Assembly: GCA_007694145.1 (NCBI GenBank)
Contig: RECF01000064.1
Span: forward strand, 1 to 43,709
Length of the DNA stretch: 43,709 nt
Direction: 5' to 3'
Source of the DNA: Acholeplasmatales bacterium
Lineage (GTDB): Bacteria; Bacillota_I; Bacilli_A; Izemoplasmatales; Izemoplasmataceae
The translations under genes and the position numbers were made by a program. The notes under the pieces were generated by a model that worked only from the letters and a program-made list of their open reading frames with translations, searched no databases and was not told the DNA's origin. Below, piece by piece: positions 39,952 to 43,709 of this stretch (position 1 is the first letter of the stretch; every line of letters starts with the position of its first letter).

Positions 39952-42210
39952 TTATGGCTGTTTAACGCTGTTTTGCTTGTCCAGCTTTCGTATCAGCGTT
40001 ACCTGGTCAATCGGCTTTTGAAATAGGTATCCCTGCACCGTACGCACCCCGATGGCTTTGACCTGTTCAAGTTGCTCTTCGGTCTCAATCCCTTCTGCAA
40101 TGACCTCAGCATTGATTGACCGGGCAATATCGACCACCGATTTAATCACTTGAGTCGCCAACGCTTCGGTCTCCATTGAGACGATAAACTGCCGATCAAT
40201 CTTAATCCGGTCAATGTTGAGCAAGGTCAAATAGGCCAGCGACGAATAACCCGCCCCAAAATCATCAAGCGCGATGCGGACACCGTGTTTCTTGAGCCCC
40301 TTGAGCGTTTGCATCAAGGCAGTCCGGTTTTGCGCAAACGCTGTTTCAGTCAACTCGACATAGAGCGCCTCCGCCGGCATACCGTGTGCGGCCAACGTTG
40401 TGACGAGATGTTCTGTGTACTCGGCTTGTGTGAGTTCGAGCACCGACGCATTGATACTCAACGTCGGTACGTGCTTATAGCGATGTTTAAGCTGTTGGTA
40501 GGTCCGACATGTTTCTTCGATTACATGCCTCCCTAGCACGCCGATCAGACCCCGCCGCTCCGCAAGCGGAACAAACTCGCCCGGACCGACCCAACCCAAA
40601 CCTTCGACATTGAGGCGTGACAACACTTCAAGCCCGACGATGGTTTCAGGATTGTCGGTATCAAACTGCGCCTGATATACCATGCGGATGGCTTCGCCCT
40701 GACCAAGTTTCAACGTCTGATGCAACGTTTTGTAAATCAGGCTCTCCCGTTCAACGGCCAACTGCAAGGTGCGATCATACAACCGGACAAGGCGCCGCGG
40801 ATCGTGCTCCGCTGCGTTGAGCGCCATGAGAAGCGCACGCAGTGTCCGTGAAGGTGTATCCGGCCGATCACCAGCCATGAGAATACCGAACTTGCCCGTC
40901 AAATGGAGTTTCATCGCCCCGTAAGGTATCGAGCCATAGACCACCCCGGCGATTTGCTCGGCGAGTCGTATCAGGGTAGATGGATTGTCTGTGCGGAGGG
41001 TGAAGAGTAGATGGTCGGTTTCAAGACGATACAGCCGCACGGTCGGAAAGCGGGTCCAAAGACGTTCAACCAACGTCTTCATGACCGCCTCACGAAACTC
41101 TTCGCCATAAAGCGCCACCAGATTGTCAAAACCATGCAAGCTCATGCGCATGATCGACGTGCGCCGCTCACGTTCGGTATGGAGCGTCCAAGCCGTCCGG
41201 TTGTACGCCCCCGTCACCGGGTCGCTGAGTGAACGTTCATACGCTTGCGCCCGCAGTTTTGAGCCGTAAATGACAACGGCCATCACGAGGCCCATCAAGG
41301 CGGTCATCACCAGACCAACGGTCACGTAAAGAAGTTGTAAAGCAGGATTCATGATGGCACGCGTAAAGGACACATAGACAAAGCCGACGGTTTCCGCCTC
41401 GACTTCAAGCCGGTACAACACCCTAAACTGCTTCGTGTCAAGAAATGACTCGGTGAAGGTGCCGCGTGCCTGCATGCTCTCCGCTGTCGTGCGCAGCGAC
41501 CAAAGCGTCCGGTCGATCTCGTTGCACCCTACTTCATAATCGCAGACAAGTACGCGTTCTTTGTCATCAAACTGGATCGTCAATATTTGTGGGGTTTCAA
41601 GCCAAGACATAAACAAGGTTTCCCAGTCGGTACGCAACGCGCCTGCCGGCCAGTCGAGCGCTTTGATGAGGGTCAGCACCCGGTCTTCAGTACGCATCAC
41701 ATGTGCACGCACCGTAAGGATCCTCGATGCTTTGTCATAGTTGAAAGACGCAATCAACGTTTGCGCCCCATCGTACTCTTGTAAAAAATCTGTCAAGGTC
41801 GTATCACCCTTCAAAATCTCCCCGACCTGTTCAGGCTTGTAGGCGTAAAGAATTTCACCGCTTTGGCTGTCCGCATAAGACCAATCTTCAAGGGCATGTT
41901 GGGCTGCGCCGGTACGCAAAGAAGCGTCCGACACAGTGTCCGGATCGCTGAGTAAGCTGCGCGCGATGTCTTCTAGCATCGTCTCAACCAACTGGTAACC
42001 GTCTGCCTCAAGCGCGGTATCTTGACGCCAATGTAACGCCACGGAGCGGCCAATCAACTCGGCCTTTTCCATCGTTTCCTGTCGGTAATAGTTGCCGATG
42101 ATGACTTGCAGGAGTGCGGTAAGCAACACATAGGCCACCAAGATGAGCGCGAGATACAGCGCGATACGATACCACAGCTTCTTACCGCGGTATGGGTTGC
42201 TGTCGTTCAT
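39952..42210 (-). CDS. Membrane c-di-GMP phosphodiesterase: sensor-degenerate GGDEF-EAL
   Basis: 752 residues. Helix 1 (13-38), a 250-residue extracytoplasmic sensor region, helix 2 (291-316), then GGDEF and EAL domains. The GGDEF motif has become ETDHL (397-401), so no cyclase activity is expected; it may still bind GTP or regulate. The EAL domain keeps the catalytic set: EVL-x-R (528-532, Val for Ala), N587, E619, DD 649-650, K670, E706 and Q727. So it probably cleaves c-di-GMP in response to an outside signal. The ATG at 42210 follows GAGGAG; the longer frame starts upstream of the transcript. Confidence 0.92.
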   Translation of the reverse strand: MNDSNPYRGKKLWYRIALYLALILVAYVLLTALLQVIIGNYYRQETMEKAELIGRSVALHWRQDTALEADGYQLVETMLEDIARSLLSDPDTVSDASLRTGAAQHALEDWSYADSQSGEILYAYKPEQVGEILKGDTTLTDFLQEYDGAQTLIASFNYDKASRILTVRAHVMRTEDRVLTLIKALDWPAGALRTDWETLFMSWLETPQILTIQFDDKERVLVCDYEVGCNEIDRTLWSLRTTAESMQARGTFTESFLDTKQFRVLYRLEVEAETVGFVYVSFTRAIMNPALQLLYVTVGLVMTALMGLVMAVVIYGSKLRAQAYERSLSDPVTGAYNRTAWTLHTERERRTSIMRMSLHGFDNLVALYGEEFREAVMKTLVERLWTRFPTVRLYRLETDHLLFTLRTDNPSTLIRLAEQIAGVVYGSIPYGAMKLHLTGKFGILMAGDRPDTPSRTLRALLMALNAAEHDPRRLVRLYDRTLQLAVERESLIYKTLHQTLKLGQGEAIRMVYQAQFDTDNPETIVGLEVLSRLNVEGLGWVGPGEFVPLAERRGLIGVLGRHVIEETCRTYQQLKHRYKHVPTLSINASVLELTQAEYTEHLVTTLAAHGMPAEALYVELTETAFAQNRTALMQTLKGLKKHGVRIALDDFGAGYSSLAYLTLLNIDRIKIDRQFIVSMETEALATQVIKSVVDIARSINAEVIAEGIETEEQLEQVKAIGVRTVQGYLFQKPIDQVTLIRKLDKQNSVKQP

Positions 42211-42250
42211 AGGGACGCTCCTCTTGTTTGTCTTGATACATTCATACACC

Positions 42251-42279
42251 ATTATAGATGATTTGTCACATCAAGACAA
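42251..42279 (-). promoter_or_regulatory. Promoter of the GGDEF-EAL gene
   Basis: Minus-strand TTGTCT (42274-42279), 17-nt spacer, TATAAT (42251-42256). Confidence 0.75.
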
Positions 42280-42325
42280 ATGGTAACCGTCCTGTAAGCC
42301 AATTGTAAGTCTCCCTTAAGGCTAA

Positions 42326-43708
42326 CTAAAGGCTGAACGCCATAAACAACAAGATGACGGTGAGAAACAGCGTATAAATCATCGCATCGCTTTTGATGAC
42401 GACGGCTTCATAGCGCCGGTTGAACATATTGGTCATGATGATGAACCGCTCAAGAAACCCGACGCGGTGGTTGCCGCGCACTTCCGTCTTGCCAAACAAG
42501 TCGGTATCGATGGGACACTTGTCGCCATACATCAACCGACAGGCAAACCGCATGAACACGTTCATCGGGTAGAACACAACATACTCGACCTTGAGCCAAC
42601 CTGGCAAGCGCAGATGAAACAAGTCGAACTTGCGCCCAAGCACAAATATCAGCATCCCACCGGCAAAGATGAACACCATTGTGATTAAATCAGTGCGCGT
42701 AAAAAACTGCAACCCGACGAGATACGTATCGATAAAGGCAGCGTCATACGTCGTCGCCCTCAGCTGCGGAATAATCAGATTATCAAGTAAATAGCGGGGA
42801 AACAACCCAATCAGAACAATCGCAAGCGCAATCGCCAACATCGCTGTGTGTAAGGAGGCGAATTTGGGCTTGATTGTCTCATGTTCAGGTTTCAGTTTTC
42901 GTAAAAAGACATAGTAGTTCAGTTTAAGGAACGAACAGACTGTGCCGGCGCTGATCAGATTGAACAACCACTCGGCATAAAGAAATGACCGGCTGCCATA
43001 CGTATACGCCTCGACAATCCCATGATGCAAGATGGTTTTTGAGATGAAACCATTGAAGAGTGGCATCCCGCTGATGCCTAGCGACGCCACCACACAGACG
43101 GCAAACGTGACAGGCAGCTTACGCCACAACCCGCCAAGCTTGTACATGTCGCTTTCACGGGTATGCAAATAGACGACACCCGCCACCATGAAAAGCAACG
43201 ATTTAAACAGCGCATGATTGACAATGTGATATGTAGCCCCCGCATAGCCCATCGCCCCTTTGTATCCAAGGTAGAGCGCGACCCCGATGCCCATGAGAAT
43301 ATAACCCATCTGGCTGATGGAATGATAGGCGAGCATCCGTTTGATGTTCGCCTGTTGCAAGGCAAAGAAAACACCGATGCCCATCGTCACAATCCCAAGC
43401 CAAATCATCACCGCCCCAATCCGTTCACTCGTAAACCAAAGCGGATCGATGCCTGAAAGTCCCAGCGAAGGCATGGGGAAGTAATAGCTGGTTGCGACAC
43501 GGAGAATCCCAAACGCGCCCACCTTGATCATGACCCCAGATAACAACGCGCTCGCCGGCGTCGGTGCGACAGGATGCGCCCTCGGCAGCCACACATGCAC
43601 CGGTGCCATCCCGGCTTTCACACCAAAACCGAATATGAGCAGCCCGATAATGACATAACGTGCCGAACCGATACCCGAAAGTGTCTCAATCGCGCTGTCA
43701 AAGCGCAA
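42326..43708 (-). CDS. Complex-I/hydrogenase-4/Mrp-like proton- or sodium-conducting subunit (5' end outside window)
   Basis: 460 residues of a polytopic antiporter-like subunit (NuoL/M/N, HyfB, MrpD superfamily), cut by the window edge. KAGMAPVHVWLPRAHPVAPTPASALLSG, the lysine-bearing MIKVGAFGILRV, the QQANIKRMLAYHSISQMGY helix, and NHALFKSLLFMVAGVVYLHT with its channel lysine are all present. HyfB-type wording (AHPVAPTPASAL) fits hydrogenase-4 or Mrp-like complexes best. There is a C-terminal extension of about 100 residues ending in another helix. In homologues about 200 residues precede what is seen here. The partner genes needed to name the complex lie to the right. Confidence 0.85.
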   Translation of the reverse strand: MRFDSAIETLSGIGSARYVIIGLLIFGFGVKAGMAPVHVWLPRAHPVAPTPASALLSGVMIKVGAFGILRVATSYYFPMPSLGLSGIDPLWFTSERIGAVMIWLGIVTMGIGVFFALQQANIKRMLAYHSISQMGYILMGIGVALYLGYKGAMGYAGATYHIVNHALFKSLLFMVAGVVYLHTRESDMYKLGGLWRKLPVTFAVCVVASLGISGMPLFNGFISKTILHHGIVEAYTYGSRSFLYAEWLFNLISAGTVCSFLKLNYYVFLRKLKPEHETIKPKFASLHTAMLAIALAIVLIGLFPRYLLDNLIIPQLRATTYDAAFIDTYLVGLQFFTRTDLITMVFIFAGGMLIFVLGRKFDLFHLRLPGWLKVEYVVFYPMNVFMRFACRLMYGDKCPIDTDLFGKTEVRGNHRVGFLERFIIMTNMFNRRYEAVVIKSDAMIYTLFLTVILLFMAFSL

Positions 43709-43709
43709 A

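Noticed and set aside
1-43709. CRISPR arrays, insertion sequences, prophage or toxin-antitoxin modules
   Set aside because: No regularly spaced repeats, transposase, integrase or paired small toxin/antitoxin genes were seen anywhere in the window.

Overview
The window looks like part of the chromosome of a low-to-mid-GC, Gram-positive-type (Bacillota/Mycoplasmatota-like) bacterium. The support is strong AGGAGG ribosome sites before almost every gene, sigma-A-type promoters, intrinsic terminators, an LtaS-like lipoteichoic acid synthase, PlsY, DegV, a short HisG with HisZ, and ArsR/CopA-CopZ-type copper handling. UGA is an ordinary stop (many ATGA overlaps), so this is not the mycoplasma code. 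An anaerobic or facultative relative of the free-living Mollicutes-like lineages would fit, but that placement is an inference. Nearly all genes lie on the minus strand; only the LtaS-like gene, a thioredoxin-like gene and mgsA are on plus.

Layout. 1-4.1 kb: tRNA-His, LtaS-like enzyme, degV and hemolysin III. 4.1-11.7 kb: complete histidine-utilisation operon (hutH-hutU-ftcD-hutI-cyclodeaminase) ending in a translationally coupled family-8-like glycosyltransferase, with a near-perfect CcpA (cre) site at its promoter. 11.7-13.2 kb: an acetyltransferase fused to a degenerate site-2-protease-like membrane domain, then tRNA-Tyr and tRNA-Trp. 13.4-16.2 kb: arsR-copA operon in which a CopZ-like domain is fused to the ATPase and keeps its own Shine-Dalgarno and ATG. 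16.3-17.1 kb: thioredoxin-like protein and methylglyoxal synthase. 17.2-19.6 kb: ABC transporter with two small membrane proteins. 19.6-23.9 kb: CDGSH iron-sulfur protein, then an nqrBCDEF operon with no nqrA. 24.0-25.7 kb: M3 oligopeptidase. 25.8-34.1 kb: ten-gene histidine biosynthesis operon (hisZGDCBHAF-IE-K) preceded by a classical attenuator with a 20-residue leader peptide containing five consecutive His codons. 34.1-43.7 kb: small membrane proteins, a DUF2975/HTH pair, plsY with a family-2 glycosyltransferase, an InlB-type-repeat lipoprotein, a GGDEF(degenerate)-EAL phosphodiesterase and the C-terminal part of a complex-I/hydrogenase-4/Mrp-like ion-pumping subunit.

How it works together. 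The window holds tRNA-His and both opposite histidine pathways. Synthesis appears controlled by ribosome-mediated attenuation sensing charged tRNA-His. Degradation appears controlled by carbon catabolite repression and yields glutamate, ammonia and a one-carbon unit on tetrahydrofolate. The Na+-NQR-type membrane core and the complex-I-like subunit at the right edge point to ion-motive electron transport. The most notable observations are the his attenuator, the NqrA-less NQR operon whose NqrB lacks the expected flavinylation threonine, the internal CopZ start inside copA, and the GNAT-pseudoprotease fusion.
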